From Bacillota bacterium (lineage in GTDB: Bacteria > Bacillota > Clostridia > Oscillospirales > Ruminococcaceae): a DNA stretch of 41,436 nucleotides. Shown one piece after another: positions 16,951-25,654 of this stretch. The notes beneath the pieces are model-generated. The model did not search any database and was not told where the DNA came from. It worked only from the letters and a program-made list of their open reading frames with translations. The number at the start of each line of letters is the position of its first letter. The stretch's first letter is position 1. The stretch spans positions 1 to 41,436 of the forward strand of contig JAEWWT010000031.1 of the NCBI GenBank assembly GCA_023396225.1, read 5' to 3'. A program made the translations under genes and the position numbers.

Positions 16951-18531
16951 TTACAAGTATTTTGAGATTTCCGCTAATCCGCCGCCGTTATCCAGAATGT
17001 TCTGTACGACTTCATAATTTTCAGGAGCGATTTTGGGTTTAACCATTGCCCAAAGCATTTCTTTACTAAATCTTGCATCATAATCAAACGGAACTATGTC
17101 GCAGGTGTTCTGATACCATTCCAGCATTTTTTCCTTTAGTCGTGAAATTTCCGAAGAATATTCTGATGCTGCAATTTGATTTGTTTTCTCATTCGGATCC
17201 TTGAGAAGGTCGTAAAATTCGTCGCTTCCCTGTGAACGTTTTATATATTTATAACGCTCACCGCGAATCATTGTCGCCTTTGCATGAGCGAAATCATCTG
17301 TCTGAGCCTGTTGTCTCGGCCAATATACAAAAGCCTTGTTGGCACCGTTGTTATGGTTTTCCGTACAATGTTTTTCATCGGGCATTCTTCCGCCCTCGCA
17401 AAAAACATAATCTCTTATCTTCGTTTGCCTGTTTTGCAGAATCGGTATTAGGCTTTTCCCAAAATGCGTATGGTCAGGCTTGATTTGTGCAAATTCCATC
17501 GCAGTCGCATAAAAATCAACAAGCTCAACTAGGCTATCTGAAATTCCTGGGTCAACCTGCATTGGTTTTGGAGGCTTTACTAAAAATGGGACGGATACAA
17601 GGCATTCCTCAAAGCAATTTTGCGCCTTCTCAGGGATGCCGTAATCCCCGTTAAAATCGCCATGGTCGCTGAAAACAAAAATGGCGCAGTCATCATAGAT
17701 TCCCGCGGATTTCAGCGCTTCGCATAATCTTCCGAACTGCTCGTCCACCTTCATGCACATGGCATAATAGGTTGCGCGAAGTTCGTCCCACTCCTGCTCG
17801 CTGTATCCGTCCATATTCTGATATTCCCGCAGCACCGACTGCATTGCCGGTTTTCCAGAACAATCCTCATGACAGATTCGTTTTGGAAGCTTTTTTCTGT
17901 CTATTGCCGAAAAATAAGGTTCCTCCACTTGATACGGTGTATGTGGGTACATCAGCCCTATAAATGCACAAATTGGTCTTTCGTCAACAGGATTCAGTAG
18001 CCGATTTATAGCTTCATCCACCGCCTCATCATCAGAGGTATAATTCTTTCCGTCAGCATTGGTTTTTAGTTTTCCTAAAAAATGCGAGTAATATTGCTTG
18101 CCGCCGGCTTCTCCTCTTGGATTTGGATTTTCTGTGCCGCAAGGCTTTGGAATATTTCCACCGTAAAAAATCTCATGTGCGTGCGATTCCAGCCAATTGC
18201 TATTCTGCGCCGCGTAAAGGTCATTTCGCCCGTTCATCCAAACATAATAACCGGAATCCATCATCTGCGAAAACAGAGAGGTTTCCCCCGGACGCAAAAG
18301 ATGTGCCATAGTTCTATGTCCTCTAACATGAGGATACAACCCTGTAAAAAAGCTGCACCTGCTGGGAACACAGACCGGATTTTGACAAAAAGCATGGCGG
18401 AATGAAACCGCATCGTTTTCTTTAAACCTATCAAAATTAGGCGTAATCGCCGCTGTATTGCCCAAATGCGCCAAAGCATCTGAACGCATTTCATCAGGGT
18501 TGAAAATAATAATATGCGGTTTCTTTATCAT
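16951..18531 (-). CDS. Sulfatase with C-x-P-S-R signature
   Basis: About 526 residues from ATG 18531 (MIKKPHIIIFNPDEMRSDAL). The open frame extends to 18630, but the conserved family start is here; AGAAAGG lies 13 nt upstream. NPVCVPSRCSFFTGLYPHVRG holds the Cys-type sulfatase signature (C54), the site that becomes formylglycine. FSDHGDFNGDYG supplies C-terminal metal ligands. There is no signal peptide, so it works in the cytoplasm on imported substrate. The Cys needs a maturase; a matching radical-SAM enzyme is encoded at 29057 on the other strand. Family S1 type I sulfatase is certain; the sugar is not readable. Confidence 0.9.
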   Translation of the reverse strand: MIKKPHIIIFNPDEMRSDALAHLGNTAAITPNFDRFKENDAVSFRHAFCQNPVCVPSRCSFFTGLYPHVRGHRTMAHLLRPGETSLFSQMMDSGYYVWMNGRNDLYAAQNSNWLESHAHEIFYGGNIPKPCGTENPNPRGEAGGKQYYSHFLGKLKTNADGKNYTSDDEAVDEAINRLLNPVDERPICAFIGLMYPHTPYQVEEPYFSAIDRKKLPKRICHEDCSGKPAMQSVLREYQNMDGYSEQEWDELRATYYAMCMKVDEQFGRLCEALKSAGIYDDCAIFVFSDHGDFNGDYGIPEKAQNCFEECLVSVPFLVKPPKPMQVDPGISDSLVELVDFYATAMEFAQIKPDHTHFGKSLIPILQNRQTKIRDYVFCEGGRMPDEKHCTENHNNGANKAFVYWPRQQAQTDDFAHAKATMIRGERYKYIKRSQGSDEFYDLLKDPNEKTNQIAASEYSSEISRLKEKMLEWYQNTCDIVPFDYDARFSKEMLWAMVKPKIAPENYEVVQNILDNGGGLAEISKYL

Positions 18532-18607
18532 ATTTATGACCATACCTTTCTGAGTTTTGTGTTTTGCGTAAGCAAATCGAGGCTTAAGCCGAAGAAACAA
18601 AACTCGT

Positions 18608-18633
18608 AGATTGAAAGATTTATCTTTCAATCT
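18608..18633. repeat. Near-perfect 26-bp palindrome between the two sulfatase genes
   Basis: AGATTGAAAGAT (18608-18619) pairs with ATCTTTCAATCT (18622-18633) across only two bases. A second palindrome, GGCTTAAGCC, lies about 20 nt away at 18581-18590. Both lie in the 147-nt gap between the two sulfatase start/stop codons. The element may be an mRNA-processing or stability hairpin, or an operator for an internal promoter. Confidence 0.6.
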
Positions 18634-18677
18634 TAAACTCCTTAAATCACTTCAGCACACTGCATTTCAGTGGCAGA

Positions 18678-20180
18678 TTACAATCCGTAACGATCATAGA
18701 TTTCAGACGGGGCGTCATTTTCTTTAAGAATTTCCAAAGCCGCTTTTTTCATTCTGTCAACTACTTCCTGATTTGTAATTGGAGCGTTCTGACAGGGATC
18801 CGTTACAACATTAAATAGCAGTGTGCCTCCTGCACTTAAATCCTTTGATAACCATTTTGGTGTGGCTGGAATTTTCAACACCTTTAAGCCCTTTGTGAAG
18901 GAGAATGGGCCTGCAAGCTCCATATTTTCAAGTTCTGAAATACTCATTCTGGAACGCATATGTGTGGGCATAAGTGTATAATTGTATGGTGTAGAAGCAT
19001 CCTCCTTTGGTGCCAGCATAAGAACATGAACACCGTCGGTAATATTGAGAATCCCACTGTGTGAGCCGAAAATTCCATATTCACGAACAGGGTCGTCACA
19101 TTGAATCACCCTGGAAAGTGGTTTACCAATCATATCTTTAGGTATGTCCAGTCCAAAATACTCTAGAATAGTTGGAGCCAAATCAATTGTCTGGACAAGG
19201 CTGTTTCGCTTTTCACCTGCCGCCTTATAACGCGGATCCCAGATAAACAAAGGTGTATGAGCAATTTCCTGATATTCCGGCATCATGCTTTTTGCCCACC
19301 AGTCATGCTCTCCTAATAAGAAGCCATGATCGGTATTGACAATCAGCATGGTATCCTTCCACAAATCGTATTCATCAAATTTGTCTAATACCTTACCCAG
19401 ATTTTCATCGCAGAAAATTAACAGCGCCAAATACTTTTTCCGTATATCTGCCACAACCTCCGGCGTTTCATTTACCTCAGCATAAGGCGGCCAATCAAGC
19501 TCAGAAACGGTATCCGGATCAAAAAGCTTTGCAATATACTTATCTGGAGAGGTGAACGGCTCATGGGGATCAAATGTTTCTATCTGCAAAAACCAATCGT
19601 CAAAGGTATGATTATTATTAATAATAAATTCTATCCCCTGCGAAAAGGTCTTTGCCTGAGGATAATCCTCTTCTTCAACAATCCATTTCCTGTTCACCGC
19701 ATCCTGATTGTAAAGACGTGTCATGACATTCTTATAAACTTTGGGCATGTCTTCTTTAATAGGTATAGTATGCGGCAAGACATCGGAATCCCGTTTTACA
19801 AGACCCTTCCAAGGGTCTCCTTCCTGTCCACGATTACATTCCCATACAGAATATCTCGGAAGATAAGTTCCGCCGCCGTCCTCAACATAATGGTTGTGGT
19901 CGGTCATTATCGCACTGAAAACTCCATTTGTTTTTAGAATTTCTGGCATAGAATCGTCAAACGGCTCTAGAGGTCCCCAACTTCTGTGAAGAAAATTCGG
20001 ACGTCCTGTATGTAATTCACGCCTTGCCGGCATACATGGAAGACTACATACATAGCTGTTGTTAAAGGTCGCGGTATGCTGTTCGAGTCTCTTAAAATTG
20101 GTTAACTCAATCTCTTTGCCGCCGTAGCTGGGAAGCATATCAAGCCGCAATGAGTCATACATTACCATGATAGCACGCAT
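18678..20180 (-). CDS. Sulfatase with C-x-P-A-R signature
   Basis: 500 residues. N-terminal metal-binding Asp in VMYDSLRLDMLPSYG, then SLPCMPARRELHTGR with C49 as the formylglycine precursor. The C-x-P-A-R form is typical of anaerobic, radical-SAM-matured sulfatases. NTDHGFLLGEHDWW provides the C-terminal metal and His ligands, and WAKSMMPEYQEIAHTPLFIW follows. There is no signal peptide, so it is cytoplasmic. GGAG lies 6 nt before ATG 20180. It is unlike its neighbour sulfatase in sequence, so the two probably remove sulfate from different positions of one substrate. Confidence 0.9.
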   Translation of the reverse strand: MRAIMVMYDSLRLDMLPSYGGKEIELTNFKRLEQHTATFNNSYVCSLPCMPARRELHTGRPNFLHRSWGPLEPFDDSMPEILKTNGVFSAIMTDHNHYVEDGGGTYLPRYSVWECNRGQEGDPWKGLVKRDSDVLPHTIPIKEDMPKVYKNVMTRLYNQDAVNRKWIVEEEDYPQAKTFSQGIEFIINNNHTFDDWFLQIETFDPHEPFTSPDKYIAKLFDPDTVSELDWPPYAEVNETPEVVADIRKKYLALLIFCDENLGKVLDKFDEYDLWKDTMLIVNTDHGFLLGEHDWWAKSMMPEYQEIAHTPLFIWDPRYKAAGEKRNSLVQTIDLAPTILEYFGLDIPKDMIGKPLSRVIQCDDPVREYGIFGSHSGILNITDGVHVLMLAPKEDASTPYNYTLMPTHMRSRMSISELENMELAGPFSFTKGLKVLKIPATPKWLSKDLSAGGTLLFNVVTDPCQNAPITNQEVVDRMKKAALEILKENDAPSEIYDRYGL

Positions 20181-20273
20181 ATGATTCTCCTTTTTTTAAC
20201 AATATAGCCTTGAAAGAGCTTAAAGAGATTTGCTTCGTAAAGACCATATTACATGTAAAATGTTTTCGTATTC

Positions 20274-21314
20274 TTATTTTGCCAAAGCAGCTTGCTGTTT
20301 CAACATACTTTCTGCTAAAGCAATGCGGGCACGTTTCTTTTTAGCATATGTGAATTTCCATATATTTGTATTGTATACAACAAACAAAATGAAAAGGGAA
20401 TAAAGAATAACGCTTTGCATACTGGTAGACAGACCAAACTTCGACAGACCAATATTGAATATAGTTATACTTAATGAGCCCATTAGAATTCCAATCTGAT
20501 TATTTCTTACAAAGCTTCCAATCCATATGCCAAGTACCATAGGAAACATGTTACTGAATACAAAGCCGTTGCTGCTCATTCCAAGTACAGGCCCAAGAGA
20601 ACCATTATAAGCTGCAGCAAACACGCCGGCACATGCAACTAAAACACCAGCAATTAAATAGGATTTCACACAATTATTGAAGATATTAATACCCGCATCA
20701 CTGGCTAATTTCTGGCTGCCCTGAATAGCACGATATCTAAAGCCAAATACGCTGAACTGGAAAAGATAAGATGATACAAGAATAATCAACACGGCAATCA
20801 GAATAATAAATGAGGCATTTGAGAGAATTTCCACACCAGGACTTCCATATAAATTTACGCCCTGTTGGTTATTCACTGCAAAGCACATACATTCAAAGAC
20901 AAGCGTCATGCCAAGTCCGAGAACCATAGGTAGAATTCTTAAATTTACAAAAATTAATCCTGTAACAAGTCCGCAAAGTCCACCTATTGCAGCCGCACAT
21001 ATTAACACACCTACACCGCCCCAATTGAACATCAGCGCAAGATTTCCGCCAAAAATAACACCGACATACATTTGAGAGCCAAGGGACAAATCCATTCTTC
21101 CATGACGGAGGTTTGTACTGAGAGCGAGAGTAAAGGCAAGCGAAGAAATTAAATTTCTAAACAAGGTTTTTTGGTCCGCCGAGTTTGCGATGACACTGGT
21201 GCCTGTCGTAATGGAAACAATAACCTCCATAATAATCCATACAACCAGCGGAATTGCTATTGCTTTTATTATTGAAAGTAAAAGACTTTTAACTTTATTC
21301 GTTTTATTTTGCAT
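20274..21314 (-). CDS. Sugar ABC transporter permease (RbsC-like), second of two
   Basis: 346 residues from ATG 21314, preceded by AAGGAAGG at 8 nt; the frame is open to 21377, but that part has no good start signal. About nine membrane segments, with the BPD_transp_2 pattern (SLAFTLALSTNLRHGRMDLS, GLCGLVTGLIFVNLRILPMV). It lies downstream of the binding protein and partners the other permease at 22704, suggesting a heterodimeric membrane channel driven by the ATPase at 23733. Confidence 0.87.
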   Translation of the reverse strand: MQNKTNKVKSLLLSIIKAIAIPLVVWIIMEVIVSITTGTSVIANSADQKTLFRNLISSLAFTLALSTNLRHGRMDLSLGSQMYVGVIFGGNLALMFNWGGVGVLICAAAIGGLCGLVTGLIFVNLRILPMVLGLGMTLVFECMCFAVNNQQGVNLYGSPGVEILSNASFIILIAVLIILVSSYLFQFSVFGFRYRAIQGSQKLASDAGINIFNNCVKSYLIAGVLVACAGVFAAAYNGSLGPVLGMSSNGFVFSNMFPMVLGIWIGSFVRNNQIGILMGSLSITIFNIGLSKFGLSTSMQSVILYSLFILFVVYNTNIWKFTYAKKKRARIALAESMLKQQAALAK

Positions 21315-21346
21315 AATATAAGCCTTCCTTTTATAAATTCTATTTA

Positions 21347-21374
21347 ACCACCGCCCTTTGTGAAGAGCGGTGGT
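21347..21374. terminator. Intercistronic hairpin after the binding-protein gene
   Basis: ACCACCGC (21347-21354) pairs perfectly with GCGGTGGT (21367-21374) around a 12-nt loop, 10 nt past the binding-protein stop. No long U run follows. Hairpins placed like this commonly protect the binding-protein message and reduce read-through into the next permease, giving excess binding protein. Confidence 0.6.
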
Positions 21375-21383
21375 CAACTTGAA

Positions 21384-22673
21384 TTAACCTAATCTTTGTT
21401 TTATTGAATCGTATGTCACTGTATAAATCTTATCTTGAATATCCTTGTGGGTAATATCCTTATTGAAATCGCCAAGCAAGCTGTCTACAAAGTCATAGTC
21501 TGCTACCCAATTTCCGTTAGTATCCCATTTATCCATGCTTGAAAGCTGTTCTGCGCTTGTTACAGGTTGCATAGTAAAATAAAGCACTGACGCATTTCCC
21601 TTGTCGTCTTTGTTTACATTTGTATAGCCTGTCAAAGCGTTATATGCCTTCGCAAAGCCCATTGCACTTACAAGTGAAGTGAATTTGACTGTACTCATAC
21701 TAAGGGTGTTGTTTCCAAATTTATCTTTTGTGGTAAGTGCGTTTTTGAGCGCAGTGCCAAATGAGCCAAAGCTAATGAATGTGATATCCATGTCCATTGC
21801 TTGTTCAACTTCACCAATTGCAGTTTCTACCTTACCAACATTATTTGATGAGAAAAGTGCATAATTGTATTTTCCGGTCTGAAGTGCTGCTGAGAGACCT
21901 TCAAGATAGCCTTGAATATTTGTTCCGCCCGGATAGCAGTAAACTGCAATGCCCTTATCATTCTCAGCCATAATAGGCGAAGAGGATGAAATAAGATCTG
22001 TAATAGACATATCAAAGGTTAAACCATAAATTTCAGAAATAGCCTTCAGCATACTTGTAGAAATTTCAATTTGCTGTGCATTGCCCTGATATGCCATACC
22101 TGTGTTTATTAAGAATCCGTTTTTATTTTCTGGCTTCATGGAATCCTTTAAATAATCATAGAAAAGTTTACCGGTTGCTGGCTGGTCAGCCATAAATCCA
22201 CCGAGATAATTTTCATATCCACCATTATAAGCATTTATATTTTGCGGATTGACACCGCCATTTTCTACAAGAACTATATTCTTTTCCTTGCAGAGCTGCG
22301 CAAGTTTTTCGGAATTTGCTCCAACTGCATAGTAATTGATAATTGCATCTGCACCGGAATCTGCGGCGTTTTCAACAAATGTCATTGCTGCATCAAGGGT
22401 ACTGATTGCCTCAGAAAACATGAATTCAACATTATATTTAGGTGCAATGTAATCTTTAAAGTAATTTGCCCTGTTTGTACTCTCGTCGTTTAGCTGAACC
22501 TCCATAACCGCAATTTTGAATTTTTTATGGTTGGAAGTCTGCTCCGATTCACTGCTTGTTTCAGATTGGCTGTTGCCGCTATTTTCGGATGAATTTGAGC
22601 AGGCCGCAAGACCTAACATTAAGGAACCTGCTACTACGAGTGAAAGAAACTTTTTCATAAATTTAATTTTCAT
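21384..22673 (-). CDS. Sugar ABC transporter substrate-binding lipoprotein
   Basis: 429 residues. A basic, hydrophobic signal peptide is followed by lipobox GLAAC with lipidated C25, then a Ser/Asn/Glu-rich linker (26-48). The mature part is a periplasmic-binding-protein type 1 fold (FKIAVMEVQLNDESTNRANY, SGADAIINYYAVG, NIQGYLEGLSAALQTG), as in ribose and galactose binding proteins. It is anchored outside the cell and hands its ligand to the two permeases. TAGGAG at 7 nt supports ATG 22673. The ligand is probably the sulfated glycoside that the downstream enzymes attack. Confidence 0.88.
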   Translation of the reverse strand: MKIKFMKKFLSLVVAGSLMLGLAACSNSSENSGNSQSETSSESEQTSNHKKFKIAVMEVQLNDESTNRANYFKDYIAPKYNVEFMFSEAISTLDAAMTFVENAADSGADAIINYYAVGANSEKLAQLCKEKNIVLVENGGVNPQNINAYNGGYENYLGGFMADQPATGKLFYDYLKDSMKPENKNGFLINTGMAYQGNAQQIEISTSMLKAISEIYGLTFDMSITDLISSSSPIMAENDKGIAVYCYPGGTNIQGYLEGLSAALQTGKYNYALFSSNNVGKVETAIGEVEQAMDMDITFISFGSFGTALKNALTTKDKFGNNTLSMSTVKFTSLVSAMGFAKAYNALTGYTNVNKDDKGNASVLYFTMQPVTSAEQLSSMDKWDTNGNWVADYDFVDSLLGDFNKDITHKDIQDKIYTVTYDSIKQRLG

Positions 22674-22703
22674 ATTTATACTCCTATTTCAATTTTTAAT
22701 CTG

Positions 22704-23720
22704 TTAGAATTGTGAACGACTCGGTAAAGTTTTTTGATATTCGCTGTTTAAGAAAACCAGTGCCAGAAACACCAGACCTCGAATGCCCTGAATAAGTGTG
22801 GCATCCACGCCCAACATTAAAAGTCCCTTGTTTAAAATAGTAACTGTTATCGCGCCTATGAAGCCTGCATAAGCATTAGATTTAACACCACCGAAAATTG
22901 ACATTCCGCCAAGAACAGTTGCAAGCATAACATCCATACCAATACCGTTTCCTACGGATTGAGCTACGTTTCCCGTGCGAATAATCTGCAGTACGCCTGC
23001 AAGCCCCACACCAACACCCGCAAATAAGAATGCAATAAGCTGACTTTTCGCACTGCTAATACCTGTTTGCTTTGCACAGTTTTCGTTTCCACCAATAAAT
23101 CTTAGTTTTCTTCCTATTGCTGTTTTATGATAGAGAAGAAGGCAAAGTCCAAAATACAACGCAAATGAAATAAATTTGAAACCGCCTACAAGGCTCTTAA
23201 GTTCATTATTGTCAAACATAAGCGGCTGTGCTCCTACCAGAACAATTGTCAATGCATTATAAATAGACATTGCCACAATAGCCACCGTGGCACCTTTCAC
23301 ATTAAATAAAACGCCTAAAATACAATTGAACATCATTAATCCAAGGCCTGATAGTAAGGTGACAATGATAACAAGCGTCATATTATGCGTTACCTGATAG
23401 GTTAATGCTCCGAAAACAGCTGCAAGACCCATGGCATTGCCGACTGAAAAGTCAATATTTCCTGTACTGTAAATAAACGAAACTGCCGTTGCCATAGTTC
23501 CCACAATCAGGCTTTGGTTTAGAATTCCCGTAATTACATTTGAAGTCAAAAATCTTCCGCTGGTTGTGATTGAAAACAGAATGAATAGAACTACCAGCAT
23601 TGCTATCGGAAATACAAGCGGAAAAGACTTTTTCCCTTTTATTATTTCCAGTTTGTCAAGAAAAGTCAGCTTAGGAATGTATGATTCCTCCATACATCCA
23701 ACTTTAGAATTTACTGCCAT
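22704..23720 (-). CDS. Sugar ABC transporter permease (RbsC-like), first of two
   Basis: 338 residues with about nine membrane segments. The family motif region reads YSTGNIDFSVGNAMGLAAVF, and a C-terminal GMDVMLATVLGGMSIFGGVK is typical of ribose/xylose/AI-2 type permeases. AAGGAGGTG is an ideal ribosome binding site before ATG 23720. It lies 12 nt after the ATPase stop and 30 nt before the binding-protein start. Confidence 0.9.
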   Translation of the reverse strand: MAVNSKVGCMEESYIPKLTFLDKLEIIKGKKSFPLVFPIAMLVVLFILFSITTSGRFLTSNVITGILNQSLIVGTMATAVSFIYSTGNIDFSVGNAMGLAAVFGALTYQVTHNMTLVIIVTLLSGLGLMMFNCILGVLFNVKGATVAIVAMSIYNALTIVLVGAQPLMFDNNELKSLVGGFKFISFALYFGLCLLLYHKTAIGRKLRFIGGNENCAKQTGISSAKSQLIAFLFAGVGVGLAGVLQIIRTGNVAQSVGNGIGMDVMLATVLGGMSIFGGVKSNAYAGFIGAITVTILNKGLLMLGVDATLIQGIRGLVFLALVFLNSEYQKTLPSRSQF

Positions 23721-23732
23721 ATTTTCACCTCC

Positions 23733-25250
23733 TTATATCATACAATCAATCAGCTTTTTCGTATCAAAACCGTCCTTTCTGAAAAATTCTCCTGTGACTT
23801 TCCCATCTTTCAGAATGATAAGCCTGTCACTCATGCCGCATAGCTCCGGGAGTTCTTCAGATATCAGAATAATTGACTTTCCGCGTTTTTTCATGTCATA
23901 AATTAATTGATACATAGCAGCCTTAACACCAATATCAACACCTCGTGTTGGGCAGTCAAGAATCAAGATATCCGCATCGGCTGCCAACCACTTGCCGAAT
24001 ACCACCTTCTGCTTATTTCCTCCAGAAAGTGCTTTTACAGGCTGAAATATATTTAAGCACTTAATAGCAAGCGAATCTACCTGAAGCTGGGAATACTCCT
24101 TTTCCTTCTTATCCGAAATAAAAAAGCCCAATCCTCGGTTTTTCTTGTAACCGGTACTGTTTATATTGACTGCTATATCACCTGATAACACCAAGGATTC
24201 TAAATCACGGTTTTTAGAAACATATCCCATATTGTTTGCAAAAGCTGTTTCCGCTGACTTAACAACGATATTATTCTTTGTCAATGTAACTTCACCAAAA
24301 ACTACGTCTTCAATTCCATAGAGTGCTTTGCCCAATATATGCATTCCGCATTCACTTAAACCGCCAATGCCCAAGATTTCACCTTTATGTAGTTCCATAT
24401 CAAAACAGAGTAAATCCTTCATTGTAGTGATGGATTTTGCCTTTAAAACTACATTGTCTTCATAACTGTCATTGTCAACACGATAATAATGACCTTCCAC
24501 CTCGCGGCCAATCATTTTATGCTTTATACTGTTTGCTTCAAAATCTTTGCGTTCAATGTTGTCAATAATGTTACCATCGCGTAAAACTGTTAGTGTATCG
24601 CTGTGTTTCATGATTTCTTCAAGGTCGTGACTTATAAACACGACCGCTTTATTTGCCTCTGCAGCTTCATGCATAATTTTGTAGAGAATCTCACGTCCTT
24701 TTTCAGAAAGGGCCGTGGTGGTTTCATCTACTACAAAAAGCTCTGGGTCATTCGCCATGACTTTTGCAACTTCAATAAGCTTTCTTTGCTCCATATTGTA
24801 TCTGGAAGTTATTTCTCCCGGATCAATATCATCAATGCCTGTGGCTTCAAGCGCTTTTTTAGCTGCTTCAATCATTTTCTTTTTGCTGATTATGGGACCA
24901 ATTCGAAATCTGTTATAGTCGCCTAAAAAAATGTTTTCAGCAACAGTAATGTTTGGTATCGTACCCATTTCTTGAACAATGATGCCAATACCATTATGTA
25001 CAGCTTCCAACGAGGTTTTGGGATTCCATAGCTTTCCTTTGTAATAGATTTCTCCTTTGGTCGCAGTTTGTATGCCTGCTATAATTGAAGTCACCGTAGA
25101 TTTTCCTGAACCGTTTTCACCAATTAAACCGCGGATTTCTCCTCTCTTAATTTCAATGTCAACATGATTCAGTGCGACTGTGACACCAAAGTTTTTGCAT
25201 ACATCTTGAACCTTTACAAGAACTTCTCCTTTAATAGACATTTGAGCCAT
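23733..25250 (-). CDS. Sugar ABC transporter ATPase with two nucleotide-binding domains (RbsA/MglA-like)
   Basis: 505 residues, the usual length for the two-domain CUT2 sugar ATPase. The first domain has Walker A GENGSGKST (44-52), signature YNMEQRKLIEVAKVM and Walker B LFVVDETTTALSEKG. The second lacks a normal Walker A (LGIGGLSECGMHILGKALYG) but keeps the signature LSGGNKQKVVFGKWL and Walker B ILILDCPTRGVDIG, as is usual in this family. It powers the two permeases. It is the first gene of the 13-gene minus-strand operon, facing the regulatory region at 25251-25654. Confidence 0.9.
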   Translation of the reverse strand: MAQMSIKGEVLVKVQDVCKNFGVTVALNHVDIEIKRGEIRGLIGENGSGKSTVTSIIAGIQTATKGEIYYKGKLWNPKTSLEAVHNGIGIIVQEMGTIPNITVAENIFLGDYNRFRIGPIISKKKMIEAAKKALEATGIDDIDPGEITSRYNMEQRKLIEVAKVMANDPELFVVDETTTALSEKGREILYKIMHEAAEANKAVVFISHDLEEIMKHSDTLTVLRDGNIIDNIERKDFEANSIKHKMIGREVEGHYYRVDNDSYEDNVVLKAKSITTMKDLLCFDMELHKGEILGIGGLSECGMHILGKALYGIEDVVFGEVTLTKNNIVVKSAETAFANNMGYVSKNRDLESLVLSGDIAVNINSTGYKKNRGLGFFISDKKEKEYSQLQVDSLAIKCLNIFQPVKALSGGNKQKVVFGKWLAADADILILDCPTRGVDIGVKAAMYQLIYDMKKRGKSIILISEELPELCGMSDRLIILKDGKVTGEFFRKDGFDTKKLIDCMI

Positions 25251-25487
25251 CCTTCCTTTGAAATTTAAAGATCGTAATAGGAATCAACTTACTTTAGATT
25301 CCATATCTGTAATGAAATAAAGAGATTTTGAAAAAACTTAGTTGGTAATCAGTGTTTGTTAAATTGTTTTACTTTCTTTCAATTTCCTTGACTTAATATT
25401 AATACATTTGGTTAATCATTAACTACACAAATCACGATTAAAACATGTAAATATTACGACATGATTTAAAAAAGCTAATTGACTAAG

Positions 25488-25527
25488 ATAAAAAAACGAT
25501 ATTTAGTTATAAAAAAACGATATTTAG
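25488..25527. repeat. Two 19-bp direct repeats 21 bp apart
   Basis: ATAAAAAAACGATATTTAG occurs at 25488-25506 and again at 25509-25527. The 21-bp period puts both copies on one face of the helix, as expected for an AraC-type response regulator dimer such as the one encoded at 27342. Confidence 0.8.
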
Positions 25528-25588
25528 CATGCTTTTACAAATAATACATTTATTCTAAGATAAAGGACAAAGTAAAAAAATTACGACA

Positions 25589-25616
25589 TTGCTTTTTAAA
25601 AAGTATGTGTTATAAT
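25589..25616 (+). promoter_or_regulatory. Promoter of the two-component operon
   Basis: TTGCTT (25589-25594), a 16-nt spacer and TATAAT (25611-25616) lie about 40 nt upstream of ATG 25655. The -35 box abuts the second ATTACGACAT copy, which could be an operator. Confidence 0.6.
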
Positions 25617-25654
25617 ATGAATATATATTTTTAACAAATCTAAGGGGAGCTTTG

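Larger units (their letters stand above)
25251..25654. promoter_or_regulatory. Divergent control region of the glycan locus
   Basis: About 400 nt separate the ABC operon from the two-component genes. I see two 19-bp direct repeats (25488 and 25509, listed separately), two copies of ATTACGACAT (25453-25462 and 25580-25589), a palindrome GTTAATCATTAAC (25411-25423), the palindrome TTAATATTAA (25393-25402), and a rightward promoter (listed separately). I could not pick a convincing leftward -35/-10 pair, which fits an activator-dependent promoter for the ABC operon. Confidence 0.6.

Noticed and set aside
25251..25440. Leftward sigma-A promoter for the ABC operon
   Set aside because: Several TTGA- and TATT-like hexamers occur, but none pair at 16-18 nt with acceptable matches. 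I prefer to leave the start site open.
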